DNA of 64,000 nucleotides from Verrucomicrobiaceae bacterium (lineage in GTDB: Bacteria > Verrucomicrobiota > Verrucomicrobiia > Verrucomicrobiales > Akkermansiaceae): positions 62,001 to 126,000 of the forward strand of contig JAIXPW010000077.1 in the NCBI GenBank assembly GCA_027485995.1, written 5' to 3'. A model generated the notes under the pieces. The model worked only from the letters and a program-made list of their open reading frames with translations. It was not told where the DNA came from and searched no databases. Positions 24,061 to 31,943 of the stretch are shown in pieces (position 1 is the stretch's first letter; every line of letters begins with the position of its first letter). The translations under genes and the position numbers were made by a program.

Positions 24061-24270
24061 TCATCGCCCCAACCAGTGGCATTCCTTGGCCCCGCAGCCC
24101 TTGGCCATGCGGGCAATGTCTTCCTGTAGGTGCTCGATGATCTTGTCTTGAGCCGCGAGCCTCGCATTGAGTGAGCTGTAGATGATTCCGGCCAGCACCG
24201 AAATGACTGATGCCAAGCCGCCGATGCAGGCCAGAATCCAACCGATGGGAAGGGTGATGACGTCGTTCAT
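24061..24270 (-). CDS. Membrane protein with coiled coil (lysis cassette)
   Basis: Encodes 69 residues: a transmembrane segment at about 8-31 (PIGWILACIGGLASVISVLAG) followed by a short coiled coil (LNARLAAQDKIIEHLQEDIARM) and a CGAKEC pair near the end. N-in TM plus coiled coil is the layout of phage XhlA/hemolysin-type or i-spanin-like proteins. It lies three bases after the lysin gene, consistent with a lysis role. Confidence 0.6.
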   Translation of the reverse strand: MNDVITLPIGWILACIGGLASVISVLAGIIYSSLNARLAAQDKIIEHLQEDIARMAKGCGAKECHWLGR

Positions 24271-24273
24271 GGG

Positions 24274-24873
24274 TCAGTTGATGGGGCCTTCGATGAGGAT
24301 GTAGGGGAACATCTTCAGCCCCGTCTTCCGAAGCTGAAGCGTAAGCAGCGCGTGGAAGGCGTCCCACTGACTCGGCGGGATGGTCTGACAGCCCAAGGAT
24401 GAGGTTCCTGTGCGGCCGCCGCGATGAATGTTGATCGCGATGCCCGGGCGCGTGGATGGAACGTCAGGATCTCCATCACGGCGGACCGGCAATGCCTCGT
24501 CCTTGGTGGCAGGGCGGAAGGCCGGGTAACCTCCTCCGGGTCTCGTGATTCCGTGATTGCCGGGGCGATACCAGTGCACTCCAGGCAGCAGGCTGGCCAC
24601 TCCCGAGCGAAAGGCCGACGGGTCGGTGTTGGCATTGAACGCCGCGAATGTCTCGGGCCCGACGACGAATATGGCATCGTCGTAGATGCCTCGATCATTG
24701 CGCCCCGGCTCCCCCATCGTGTCGCGGTAGTATCCTCGAACTCCGACAACGAAAACCTCGGGAACAGCAGTGTTTCCGGCTGCCAGAAAGGCGCGGACCG
24801 CATGAGCTTCGACGACGGCTTGTTTGACGAGAGGGGGACTGGCGGGGATCATGGCGTTTGAAATTGTGACCAC
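24274..24873 (-). CDS. L,D-transpeptidase-like cell-wall hydrolase (putative endolysin)
   Basis: Encodes 199 residues. The catalytic-type motif is INIHRGGRTGTSSLGCQTI: His, then S-x-G-C about ten residues later, as in YkuD-fold L,D-transpeptidases and related phage peptidoglycan enzymes. PQWDAF-like PPSQWDAFHALL follows, typical of phage versions. No signal peptide is seen. Together with the adjacent membrane genes it forms the lysis cassette of prophage B. An imperfect GACCAC/GTGGTC inverted repeat lies just upstream (about 24,878-24,897). Confidence 0.65.
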   Translation of the reverse strand: MVTISNAMIPASPPLVKQAVVEAHAVRAFLAAGNTAVPEVFVVGVRGYYRDTMGEPGRNDRGIYDDAIFVVGPETFAAFNANTDPSAFRSGVASLLPGVHWYRPGNHGITRPGGGYPAFRPATKDEALPVRRDGDPDVPSTRPGIAINIHRGGRTGTSSLGCQTIPPSQWDAFHALLTLQLRKTGLKMFPYILIEGPIN

Positions 24874-25071
24874 CCCCTAGGCTCTTCAGGAGTGGTCTCG
24901 TCCGGTCAAGGAGCCCGGAGTCTTGGGGTAGTTGGGTGCCCGTCGCTCGTTCGGGCCGGTCGAGTTGGGGAAATTGGACCCTGCTCTGTCCTGTCAGCCA
25001 GCGTCCCGACTGGTGTCATGCGAGGTGTTACTGGCTTCATGACGTGTTTCAGGGAAGCCACAGGGATTGAT

Positions 25072-25148
25072 TGGTTGCAGGGGTTGGATTCGAACCAACG
25101 GCCTTCGCGGAATGAGCGCGACGATCTACCGGACTGAGCTACCCTACG
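25072..25148 (-). tRNA. Phage-borne initiator-like tRNA-Met (anticodon CAT)
   Basis: A 77-nt cloverleaf with encoded CCA: acceptor CGTAGGG/CCCTGCA with a C1-A72 mismatch, D-arm GCTC...GATC, anticodon stem TCGCG/CGCGA around loop CTCATTC, T-arm GTTGG-TTCGAAT-CCAAC. It aligns closely with bacterial tRNA-fMet, whose hallmark is the unpaired C1-A72. Departures are C11-T24 in the D-stem, GCG/CGC in place of GGG/CCC in the anticodon stem, and TTC in place of TAA at 36-38. It lies between the lysin and a lipoprotein gene of prophage B. Confidence 0.8.
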
Positions 25149-25158
25149 GTTTGGAAAT

Positions 25159-25311
25159 TCACTTAGCCTCGATCACCTTGACCACGGTGCCACCGTCCAC
25201 GCTGAAGGAGCGCGAACCGTCGGCGGACTGGGTGTAGGTGCAGGAAGAGAGCGCGAAGATTGCAACGCCTGCGACGGCGTAGAGACAGGCGATGGCCCAG
25301 AATGGTTTCAT
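25159..25311 (-). CDS. Small lipoprotein (o-spanin-like)
   Basis: A 50-residue frame from the ATG at 25,311: MKPFWAIACLYAVAGVAIFA then LSSC, a good lipobox, followed by TYTQSADGSRSFSVDGG. The mature part is about 27 residues. Small lipoproteins in a lysis cassette commonly act as outer-membrane spanins. The start lies two bases after the stop of the membrane protein upstream. Size and lipobox support the gene; the spanin role is inference. Confidence 0.6.
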   Translation of the reverse strand: MKPFWAIACLYAVAGVAIFALSSCTYTQSADGSRSFSVDGGTVVKVIEAK

Positions 25312-25313
25312 GG

Positions 25314-25508
25314 CTATTTGATTTCGGATTCGGATTTGTCGATGTAGGAGCGAGCGGTCACGAGACCGGTCACGAGCACGGAGATCACGAAGGCGGCGAC
25401 CTGCTTCGGGTTGGCGAAATCCACGGTGCCGAGTCCTGCGGACGCAGCCGTCAGCATGGCGATGAGCACGTAGAGCAAGAGCCGAGCGGTAGATTGTCCC
25501 TGAGTCAT
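25314..25508 (-). CDS. Holin-like two-helix membrane protein
   Basis: Encodes 64 residues from the ATG at 25,508 (MTQGQSTAR); longer frames overlap the terminase. There are two hydrophobic segments (LLLYVLIAMLTAASAGLG and VAAFVISVLVTGLVTA) and a charged tail (SYIDKSESEIK). Two TM helices of this size fit a holin. It sits between the terminase and the lipoprotein gene. A GAGTGGTCCCC motif lies about 45 bases upstream, inside the terminase end. Confidence 0.6.
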   Translation of the reverse strand: MTQGQSTARLLLYVLIAMLTAASAGLGTVDFANPKQVAAFVISVLVTGLVTARSYIDKSESEIK

Positions 25509-25566
25509 GCCGGGAACCTGCTGAACGTCTCGGATCTGTTCCACGCTCGCGAGTGGTCCCCGCTCT

Positions 25567-26949
25567 TCACCAGCCTCCAACGTGGCCGCTGGAGAAGTCG
25601 TTTGAGCCGACGTTGCTGGCCTGAGCGGCTTGAGTCGTCACGGCCCCGCTGAGCCTTGCCCCGCACACAATCGAGCCGAAGAGCGCATCCGCACGGTCCG
25701 GAGAGTGTCGGCCTTCTGCCCTCATCTTGTCCTTGGACTCGACGCGCAGCTTGCCGTTCTCGGACCACTCGCTTTTCCGCGTCGTGATCTGCTTGAAGGT
25801 CTCCGGATCGAGCACGCCCAGGTTGATTCGTCCGCGCTCGATCTCCCGGCACGCCACGAACCAGACCTCGGCAATCAAGTTCTGATACTCGTCCGGTTCA
25901 GTCGATGCCACGCCTCCATGGAAGCGATTGATTCGGAAGTCCATCTCGTCCATGTCGCAGATGATCCCGATCCCCAGGCCGTCAGCGTCTCCCCAGACCT
26001 GTGAGGCATGGAGGCCTTCGAGTTTCGCCAGATGCACGAACTCGCGCGCGGCCTGGACCGTGTCCTTCTCGACCCATGCCTTGACGATCCGGACCTTGTT
26101 GCCACGTCGAACCGCGAAAACGTTTTCGTCACGTCCGGCCGCGAAGTCGCAGAACGCCACCACTTCCCCGTTGGTCGCCTCCAGCGGCTGGCCATCCAGC
26201 GCCTTGGTGAGCTTGTCAGGGGACAGCACCAGCCTTTCCGCATCTTCGGTGAACTCGGCGAGGTGCATCGACCGGTAAAGCGGATGGTCGGGCCCATACT
26301 TTTCCAGATCCCTTGCCCGCTTCGCTGGGTCGATGTGCGGGCACTCGTCGGAGCGGACCTTGCGGGTCCAGAAGAACTTGCGGAGCGAGTGAAACGCCTC
26401 GAAAAACTGCCCCCACGGCTTCCCCGGCGAACTGACCCATAGCTGGAAGAGCCTTGTGCATCGATCAAACGCCTCGAACACGCCATCGGGGACCGTCTTG
26501 GCTTCGTCGATGATGATCATCACCGGATCCTCGCTGCCGTCGACCTTCGGGTGCCAGCCCTCCGCGCGTCCCGGATCGTCGGTCGAGAAGCCAAGCGCGA
26601 ACCCACCCTCGGGCGTCTTCAACTCGGTCTGAAGGAAGGTCCACCCTGGAAACCGCCGCTGGTGCACCCTCAGTGCCGGCCATAGCTGCTTCTCGACCTG
26701 GCGGAATGATCCGGACGTGACGATCACCTGCCCGCGAGGGAACCTGCTCAGGAACCAGCAGATCGCCGCGGCTACCACCTTGGCTGTCTTGCCTGAACCG
26801 TTGGCAGCCGCGACAGCGACCGGAGGCCCGCCGAACTCCTGCAGGCCCACAGCTTCGAGGCATTCGATCTGCCAGTCGTAGAGGGACTTCATCCCGAGCT
26901 GGAAGTATGCGAACTCGCTCGGGCTCAGGATTGTCTTCTGAGTCTTCAC
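25567..26949 (-). CDS. Terminase large subunit of prophage B
   Basis: Encodes 460 residues. Walker A is AAANGSGKTAKV at about 48-58 and Walker B MIIIDEAK near 145-152, followed by LWVSSPGKPWG (motif III-like). The nuclease domain contains CDFAAGRDENV, VWGDADGLGIG and HSPDRADAL, the three acidic sites of the RNase H-like fold. All parts are present in one chain, unlike the split terminase of the Mu-like element. The start overlaps the small-subunit stop by four bases. It packages DNA and cuts the concatemer. Confidence 0.85.
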   Translation of the reverse strand: MKTQKTILSPSEFAYFQLGMKSLYDWQIECLEAVGLQEFGGPPVAVAAANGSGKTAKVVAAAICWFLSRFPRGQVIVTSGSFRQVEKQLWPALRVHQRRFPGWTFLQTELKTPEGGFALGFSTDDPGRAEGWHPKVDGSEDPVMIIIDEAKTVPDGVFEAFDRCTRLFQLWVSSPGKPWGQFFEAFHSLRKFFWTRKVRSDECPHIDPAKRARDLEKYGPDHPLYRSMHLAEFTEDAERLVLSPDKLTKALDGQPLEATNGEVVAFCDFAAGRDENVFAVRRGNKVRIVKAWVEKDTVQAAREFVHLAKLEGLHASQVWGDADGLGIGIICDMDEMDFRINRFHGGVASTEPDEYQNLIAEVWFVACREIERGRINLGVLDPETFKQITTRKSEWSENGKLRVESKDKMRAEGRHSPDRADALFGSIVCGARLSGAVTTQAAQASNVGSNDFSSGHVGGW

Positions 26950-27509
26950 GCCCCTTCACCGTCCCTCTGGATGGCCTCCCGGGTCGCACGGATCTTGGCA
27001 ATGACGGCCTCGTCCTCGGGTGAAACGCGGAACTCTCCTTCGGTCTGGATCGGTCCGCCGCCTGGACCGGTGTGCTCGAGTCCCACCTTGTCGCGCCACA
27101 GATCCGGCCTCCGGTTCTTCAGCCAGAAGATGCACGCCACCGTGTCGGGCGGGTAATGCTGCTCGAAGGGGACCACGATGGGCGCTCCATTGTTCTGGAG
27201 GATCTTCACCGCCTTGTGGCTGTAACCGAGGGCGCGGCTGTAGAGCCGATCAGCAACGTTTGCGTCGGCCTGCTCTCGTCCTTCTTTTAGGGCAGCGCGA
27301 AACTTGGGATGACGAATCTTCCAACGTCCAATGGTAGCGACATCGACCCCGAAGAAGTCAGCGATCTCCTTTTCCGTCGCGCCTAGCCTGCACAGCTTCA
27401 CGACCTGCCCCACGAACTCCTCGCGGAAAGACGTGGGTCGGCCCGGTGCCTTCTTGGTTCCGGCCTTTCTCTTCTTCGCTTTCGCCTTGCCGGTGGTCGC
27501 ACGTGCCAT
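26946..27509 (-). CDS. Terminase small subunit
   Basis: Encodes 187 residues. A Lys-rich N-terminus (about 22 residues) precedes a HTH (VVKLCRLGATEKEIADFFGVDVATIGRWKIRHPKF), then FRAALKEGREQADANVADRLYSRALGYSH and a segment IFWLKNRRPDLWRDK that is typical of small terminases of this type. It is the first gene of the leftward head operon. It binds the packaging site and recruits the large subunit. Confidence 0.8.
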   Translation of the reverse strand: MARATTGKAKAKKRKAGTKKAPGRPTSFREEFVGQVVKLCRLGATEKEIADFFGVDVATIGRWKIRHPKFRAALKEGREQADANVADRLYSRALGYSHKAVKILQNNGAPIVVPFEQHYPPDTVACIFWLKNRRPDLWRDKVGLEHTGPGGGPIQTEGEFRVSPEDEAVIAKIRATREAIQRDGEGA

Positions 27510-27670
27510 GGCTTCGATTTCTCGCGCGCGCGACCCCTCGGCAAGCCTCTCGGGTGGTCCCTCGCACTACTTTTCCGGGCGAAATTATGCGGATTTCATT
27601 CAGCAAACGGGGGAGGCGTAAGCATGAAATCCCTACTGGCTCAACGGATTGAACTGCGTAAGTACACGCG

Positions 27671-27697
27671 GATTGCTTACGGGCAGCGGAAGCAATC
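27671..27697. promoter_or_regulatory. Inverted repeat upstream of the packaging operon
   Basis: GATTGCTT (27,671-27,678) and AAGCAATC (27,690-27,697) form an eight-bp stem with an eleven-base loop in the 200 bp gap between an early gene and the small terminase. There is no T-run, so a factor-binding site or a hairpin ending early transcription are both possible. Confidence 0.35.
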
Positions 27698-27708
27698 GAA
27701 CAGTCAGA

Positions 27709-28044
27709 TCAACCGACCTGCTGCGGGTGATCTAAGGTGTTCTCCACAAAAGCCCCGTAGAGTCCGCGTCGGCATCCGTTCGTTGCGAATGCCTTCCAGT
27801 CGTCGCTCGGTCGCAAGACTTCTTCGACCTCGAACCATCCCCATTCAGTCGGGTAGTAGTCATCCGGTCCCACGTTGTACCAAATCACCGCGCCCTGCAC
27901 AATGTCGTGGGCCTCGGCAGGCCGGAGATTTTCTGGCCGTGGCGTCCTGTTTGATTCCATCCAGGCTTCCTCGATTTCGGCACGCAGAGCGGTGATCTCA
28001 GATTCTTTCTGGCGTTTGATTTCTAGGTATTGTTTCGGTGTCAT
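27709..28044 (-). CDS. Hypothetical protein
   Basis: Encodes 111 residues: an N-terminal charged helix (YLEIKRQKESEITALRAEIEEAW) followed by a Trp/Tyr-rich beta part (AVIWYNVGPDDYYPTEWGWFEVEEVLRP). No family is recognised. It is the last gene of the early operon before the packaging genes. Confidence 0.55.
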   Translation of the reverse strand: MTPKQYLEIKRQKESEITALRAEIEEAWMESNRTPRPENLRPAEAHDIVQGAVIWYNVGPDDYYPTEWGWFEVEEVLRPSDDWKAFATNGCRRGLYGAFVENTLDHPQQVG

Positions 28045-28098
28045 AGCGGCAAATTAAGAGTGGAGAACAAGTCGGCGATGGCAAGCGGGTAAAGCTCT

Positions 28099-28449
28099 TC
28101 AATCGCTTTTCAGAGGCGGCACAGCAGCTCCCGCTGCCATGCCTAGATCGTTCTCCCCAAACACTTCGTGCGCCTTCTCGAAGATCGGGTCCATCCAAGC
28201 GTCTTCCTCTTCGTCCACGGCATCCATGGCGTTCAGCAGGTCGCCCAGCATTTCCATGATTTCCGCGCTTCGGACGCATTGGAGTTCCATCACTCCGCGA
28301 GACTGCACCGGGAAGGCCGACAGCGTTTGCTCGTGGACGGTTTTCAGTGATGTCGCCATGTGGATCACGGCCTTGTATTGGTTCGCGGTTTGCTCTTTGA
28401 GATCGGCATCGGAGATGCTCGCCAGCTTTTCGGTTTTGTCTGTATTCAT
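28099..28449 (-). CDS. Hypothetical helical protein
   Basis: Encodes 116 residues from the ATG at 28,449 (MNTDKTEKLASISDADLKEQ), chosen because AGGAGAAAATC precedes it at good spacing. The same frame is open upstream to an ATG at 28,578 that overlaps the preceding stop and would add a CPKC...CGMCG zinc ribbon (MNCPKCSAIL); a 159-residue form is therefore possible. The protein is acidic and helical, with SAEIMEMLGDLLNAMDAVDEEED. No function is known. Confidence 0.55.
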   Translation of the reverse strand: MNTDKTEKLASISDADLKEQTANQYKAVIHMATSLKTVHEQTLSAFPVQSRGVMELQCVRSAEIMEMLGDLLNAMDAVDEEEDAWMDPIFEKAHEVFGENDLGMAAGAAVPPLKSD

Positions 28450-28574
28450 GATTTTCTCCTGATTCGGAAGAGGGAGAACCAGCCGTGGATGGCAACGGTC
28501 TTGGTGTCGTCGTGCACCGCACATCCCGCAGCGTGTCCACTGGACCGCAAGTATGGCAGAGCATTTAGGGCAAT

Positions 28575-28877
28575 TCATTGCTCGTCTGTGGTGGTTTCGT
28601 CGAAGTTTCCAAAGGCTCGATCGCCTGCGGATTCGTCGGCGGCGATGCCTCGCTTTTCGGCGGCGTGAAACATTTCCCAGTGCCCTCGGCACATCGTTTC
28701 GCCGTCTCCGTAGCCGTAGGAGCCCTCCATGTGGCAGTGGAAGTCCTGCGGCGGCGTGCATCGGGCATAGGCGAGTTCGTCGACGGTGCGCTGAGAAGGC
28801 TTGGCGTCCTTGTAGGGGCATTCCTTGCACTTCGAAGTTCGGCGCCGAACCGGGGAGCTGATCCTTGTGGTGTTCAT
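28575..28877 (-). CDS. Cysteine-rich small phage protein (DUF6283-like)
   Basis: Encodes 100 residues. CKECPYKDAKPSQ is followed by FHCHMEGSYGYGDGETMCRGHW, a C-x2-CP...CH...C-x-G arrangement that resembles DUF6283 and related zinc-binding phage proteins of unknown function. The C-terminal 30 residues are acidic. The match is by pattern only. Confidence 0.5.
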   Translation of the reverse strand: MNTTRISSPVRRRTSKCKECPYKDAKPSQRTVDELAYARCTPPQDFHCHMEGSYGYGDGETMCRGHWEMFHAAEKRGIAADESAGDRAFGNFDETTTDEQ

Positions 28878-28880
28878 AGG

Positions 28881-29714
28881 CTACGCGTTCGATTCTTTGA
28901 TGATGACGTGCTCGGTGCTGAGCACTTTGTTGCCTTTGGTGAAGGCGCTGTTCTTGGTTGCCGCGATGCTTTGCCACTTCCACAGCGGCTCAGGGTAAAG
29001 CTCCCTGATGGTCGGGGTGTCGTAATAGGTGCAAACGACACGGGCGGGGACCGTCGCCAGTTGGTTTGCTAGGAAGGTGTGATCGCCCAGCCCGAATGTC
29101 CTCGAGTAGTAGTCCTCAGTTCCATGGTAGGGAGGGTCGATGAAAAGGACGGCATCAGCCCGGCGACCGTGGATCCGAATCAACTCCGAGTAGTGAAGGT
29201 TCTCGATGACAACCCGACGGAAAAGCTGCCCGATTCGAGCCAGTTTTTTGAGCGCGTTGCGATACCGTGGAACCTCTTTGATTCGGTCTCGATCGCCAGT
29301 GCTGACGGCAAACCCTCCAGAGCGAACTTTCCCACCGAAAGCGAAGCAGTGACGATAGAAGGTCCGGCGAGCACGCTCCACAGGATCTGTCACGGCATGG
29401 AAGCTGTAGCCTCCGGCGACATACTGGCGGTAGTCATCGTCGAAGATTCTTCGAGAGGGCGGAAGCCATCGGAGAAGCCGGAAAAGCGACTGTCTCGTCA
29501 CGGGATCCGAAACCACCCGGAACAAGTTCACCAGGTCACCGTCGACATCATTGTAGATCAGCTTTCCGAACCTGTCTCCAGCAGCCAGCGTGACCGCTGC
29601 GGAACCTCCAAAGACGTCCACGAATGTGTCAGCGGGGCGAACTGCGCAGATTTCGATCAGCCGATTGGCCAGCCGGTGCTTACCCCCTACGTAAGGTATG
29701 AGTCCGTGGTTCAC
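28881..29714 (-). CDS. DNA adenine N6-methyltransferase (Dam/D12 class)
   Basis: Encodes 277 residues. The SAM-binding motif is PYVGGKHRLANRLIE at 7-21 and FVDVFGGSAAVTLAAG follows; the catalytic motif is LFIDPPYHGTEDYY near residue 195. The order (FxGxK first, DPPY later) is that of D12-class (alpha) Dam-like enzymes, usually GATC-specific in relatives. It would methylate phage DNA and may protect it from host restriction. It lies in the leftward operon, overlapping the HTH gene upstream. Confidence 0.85.
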   Translation of the reverse strand: MNHGLIPYVGGKHRLANRLIEICAVRPADTFVDVFGGSAAVTLAAGDRFGKLIYNDVDGDLVNLFRVVSDPVTRQSLFRLLRWLPPSRRIFDDDYRQYVAGGYSFHAVTDPVERARRTFYRHCFAFGGKVRSGGFAVSTGDRDRIKEVPRYRNALKKLARIGQLFRRVVIENLHYSELIRIHGRRADAVLFIDPPYHGTEDYYSRTFGLGDHTFLANQLATVPARVVCTYYDTPTIRELYPEPLWKWQSIAATKNSAFTKGNKVLSTEHVIIKESNA

Positions 29715-30196
29715 GGCTTCACCTCCCCCTTCGTCGTGGCCTTCCGGCTTTGCGTTCTTGGCCTGATCGTGAGGCCGAGTTCGCGATAGCCTGCGAGGAT
29801 CGCTTCACGGTGATCCATGGCGATGCGGGCGTTCTTCGTCTTGAGCCGGATCACGATTCGCTTGCCCACGAACTTTTTGCCGAGATCGACGGTGATCCTC
29901 AGGACCCACCGGCGTTTAGTCTTGTCCCAGGTGAGGTTGTGCTCCTTGAGCTTCCTGATGGACAGCGGCGTGAATGGGGATTCGAAGGCGGTCAGGACCT
30001 CCTTTTGCCGCTGCTGTGAGGGTATCACCTTGCCGGTGATCCATCGTTCAACGGAGCGTGTCGGGTGTCGGACAATTTCCGCCATTTCCCGAACCGTGTA
30101 TCCGTCCAAATCCCTTAGTCGTTTAAGGGCTTGCGCGAATGGTTCGGAGATTTGCGAATGTCCGACACCCGACAGGGTTTCAGTATCCTTTTTCAT
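29711..30196 (-). CDS. HTH protein
   Basis: Encodes 161 residues. The N-terminal region FAQALKRLRDLDGYTVREMAEIVRHPTRSVERWITGK is a helix-turn-helix, and the C-terminal half is basic and beta-rich (WVLRITVDLGKKFVGKRIVIRLKTKNARIAMDHREAI), somewhat like an integrase arm-binding or AP2-type DNA-binding domain. No catalytic residues are seen. It could regulate the early operon. Confidence 0.6.
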   Translation of the reverse strand: MKKDTETLSGVGHSQISEPFAQALKRLRDLDGYTVREMAEIVRHPTRSVERWITGKVIPSQQRQKEVLTAFESPFTPLSIRKLKEHNLTWDKTKRRWVLRITVDLGKKFVGKRIVIRLKTKNARIAMDHREAILAGYRELGLTIRPRTQSRKATTKGEVKP

Positions 30197-30375
30197 GGCT
30201 TCGGCGTTTTGATTTGCTGGGCTTTCTCAATGGCTGCTTTCATTTCGGCGGCGACTGCTGCGGTGAGGCGCATTCCCTCGTATCTCAGCTTCTTTGCCAT
30301 CCGCTCGTGCCGTTCGGCCTCCGCGAACTGGAATGCTGCAAGCTCAAGGTCGGATTGAATGGCCAGCGCGTTCAT
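30193..30375 (-). CDS. Small hypothetical helical protein
   Basis: Encodes 60 residues, one long amphipathic helix (FAEAERHERMAKKLRYEGMRLTAAVAAEMKAAIEKAQ). It has four-base overlaps on both sides. No family is recognised. Confidence 0.55.
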   Translation of the reverse strand: MNALAIQSDLELAAFQFAEAERHERMAKKLRYEGMRLTAAVAAEMKAAIEKAQQIKTPKP

Positions 30376-31106
30376 TCGAGAGGGAGTGAGGGTTGGGCTT
30401 CCGCGCGGATCTTCAGGACATTGGTGCCGTCCACGAGCCGCCCGATGATCGGTCCCCGGTTCGATGCCGAGATCACCTGGCTGAGTTCGGTCGGATGAAC
30501 GTTGGACGTCCAGAGAACCGGGAGCCGGTGATTGCGCCGATGGTCAAGAAGCGTGAAGAACCAGCTTTCGAAGGCCGGGGTCCACACGTTCTTGCCGAGG
30601 TCATCGAGGACGAGGATCGAAACCACCATGCACTCCTGCAGGTGTTCGTTCGCATTCTTCGCCATGGCCCGGTCGCTGGAGTGGCGCATGGAGACGCTTT
30701 CCTGAATCTTCACGGCGCTGGTCCATCCAACCCGGTAGCCGGCGCGAATCATCAGGTTCGCCTTCAGGGCCATGACGCGGGTCTTGCATCGTCCGGCAGG
30801 CCCCACGATTCCCAACCACTGCCCGAGGTCTCCAGGCTGCCATTCGGCAACCTTGTCCCAGAGCGGCTTGTTGAACTTCGGATGGTTCCGGTCAGTGGAT
30901 CTCAGTTCGATCGGGATCAGGGAGCGGATGGTTTCCAGCAGCCTTGCTTCGCGCTCGTCTCGCTCTTTTCTGGCCGCTGTTTCCTCGCGCTTGGAGGCGC
31001 ATTCTTCGCAGCAGGGCTTGAGCAGGTGCCCAAGGTCTCGGCCCAGCATGTCGAGGGGCTCGTAAGGGATCGTCGTCCCGCAGTCGTCGCAGGTTCTTGT
31101 GTTCAT
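30372..31106 (-). CDS. DnaC-like helicase loader ATPase
   Basis: Encodes 244 residues from the ATG at 31,106; a TTG three codons earlier overlaps the upstream stop. An N-terminal zinc ribbon (CDDCG...CCEEC) is followed by an AAA domain with Walker A GPAGRCKTRV near 105 and Walker B SILVLDDLGKN near 170, then LPVLWTSNVHP (sensor I) and GRLVDG (Arg-finger region). This is the layout of phage DnaC/IstB-type loaders. It probably loads the host replicative helicase at the phage origin together with the upstream replication protein. Confidence 0.8.
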   Translation of the reverse strand: MNTRTCDDCGTTIPYEPLDMLGRDLGHLLKPCCEECASKREETAARKERDEREARLLETIRSLIPIELRSTDRNHPKFNKPLWDKVAEWQPGDLGQWLGIVGPAGRCKTRVMALKANLMIRAGYRVGWTSAVKIQESVSMRHSSDRAMAKNANEHLQECMVVSILVLDDLGKNVWTPAFESWFFTLLDHRRNHRLPVLWTSNVHPTELSQVISASNRGPIIGRLVDGTNVLKIRAEAQPSLPLE

Positions 31107-31111
31107 GGTCG

Positions 31112-31936
31112 TCAAATTTCAGTGGTGGTTCCTTCTTCGCGTCCGCCGAGGTCCAGATCTCCGGGCGGTGCTCCGTTGCCGTTGATGTTCCTCAGCCATG
31201 TCATTGGGTCGTCTTCCCATCGGCGTTCCCGGAAGAACCGCTCGGCTGAAAGGACCCGGCTGTTGAGCGCTCCTCCCGGAAGTTGCTGGATGGCCGCTGC
31301 AATCGCTCTGGTGCCTGCCGCTACGGCTCCGGGGTCGGCTCCGGCGTCAAGATGCCGCTTCAGGTTCACAATCGCCTGAGCCTGGCCTTCACGTCGCGGG
31401 TAGAGGCTGACGAGGTTCAGCAAATCAGGTCCAGACCCCTCCCTCTGATCCCCCTTGGGGGACTTAGGGGGTACTTCCTTTCCTTTCCTTTCTACTTCTA
31501 CTTCTACTTCTACTTCTATGGGTTTTGTTTGGGTTTCTTGTTGGGTTCCTGTTGGGTTTTCCGTTGGGTTTTTTGTTGGCCTTCCGCCCTTCGACCCGTT
31601 GGCTTTGGCGGCGGCTTTTTTGGCGTCTGACGTTTGCTTTCCGATGGACCGCAGATGCTTGATTTCGGCCTCCTTGTCTTCGGGGTAAAACCCAACGATG
31701 ATATCGTCTCCATCCCATTTCCAGAGGTCGCACAAGGCCATGACCTCCTTGAGGGTGACGCGGACGACCTGTTGCCATTTGCGATCCTTCCACGCCTTCG
31801 CGCCTTCGATGCGCCCGCCGTTCTCCTGTCCGCAGCAGTAGCGCAGCAGACACAGCCAGGTGCCTCGTTCAGTTGGCTCAGCTCCGAGGAATTCTTCGGA
31901 GTCGAGGACGGTCACGTTGAGATTGATCCAGTTCAT
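31112..31936 (-). CDS. Putative replication initiation protein
   Basis: Encodes 274 residues from the ATG at 31,936. The first 100 residues (MNWINLNVTVLDSEEFLGAE, WLCLLRYCCGQENGGRI) look like the winged-helix N-terminus of phage replisome-organiser proteins. A low-complexity linker with a V-E repeat follows, and the C-terminal part (LYPRREGQAQAIVNLKRHL, AERFFRERRWEDDPMTWL) resembles the helical tail of DnaD/O-type proteins. It lies directly before the helicase loader, which supports an origin-binding role. Confidence 0.6.
   Translation of the reverse strand: MNWINLNVTVLDSEEFLGAEPTERGTWLCLLRYCCGQENGGRIEGAKAWKDRKWQQVVRVTLKEVMALCDLWKWDGDDIIVGFYPEDKEAEIKHLRSIGKQTSDAKKAAAKANGSKGGRPTKNPTENPTGTQQETQTKPIEVEVEVEVERKGKEVPPKSPKGDQREGSGPDLLNLVSLYPRREGQAQAIVNLKRHLDAGADPGAVAAGTRAIAAAIQQLPGGALNSRVLSAERFFRERRWEDDPMTWLRNINGNGAPPGDLDLGGREEGTTTEI
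31491..31518. repeat. CTTCTA hexanucleotide microsatellite in a coding linker
   Basis: About 4.7 perfect copies of CTTCTA, encoding alternating Val-Glu in the linker of the replication protein. Copy changes of a six-base unit keep the frame, so slippage would only alter linker length. Neighbouring TTGGG-rich sequence adds to the low complexity. Confidence 0.75.
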
Positions 31937-31943
31937 GCAGGGT

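Noticed and set aside
23793..24167. Leftward 124-codon frame in the gap after the portal
   Set aside because: It overlaps the better-supported membrane-protein gene at 24,061, has no ribosome site and no recognisable domain; a competing frame exists on the other strand.
27624..27995. Rightward frame starting near 27,624
   Set aside because: After the first 30 codons it is the antisense of the hypothetical gene at 27,709-28,044; the start lies in a hairpin region without a ribosome site.
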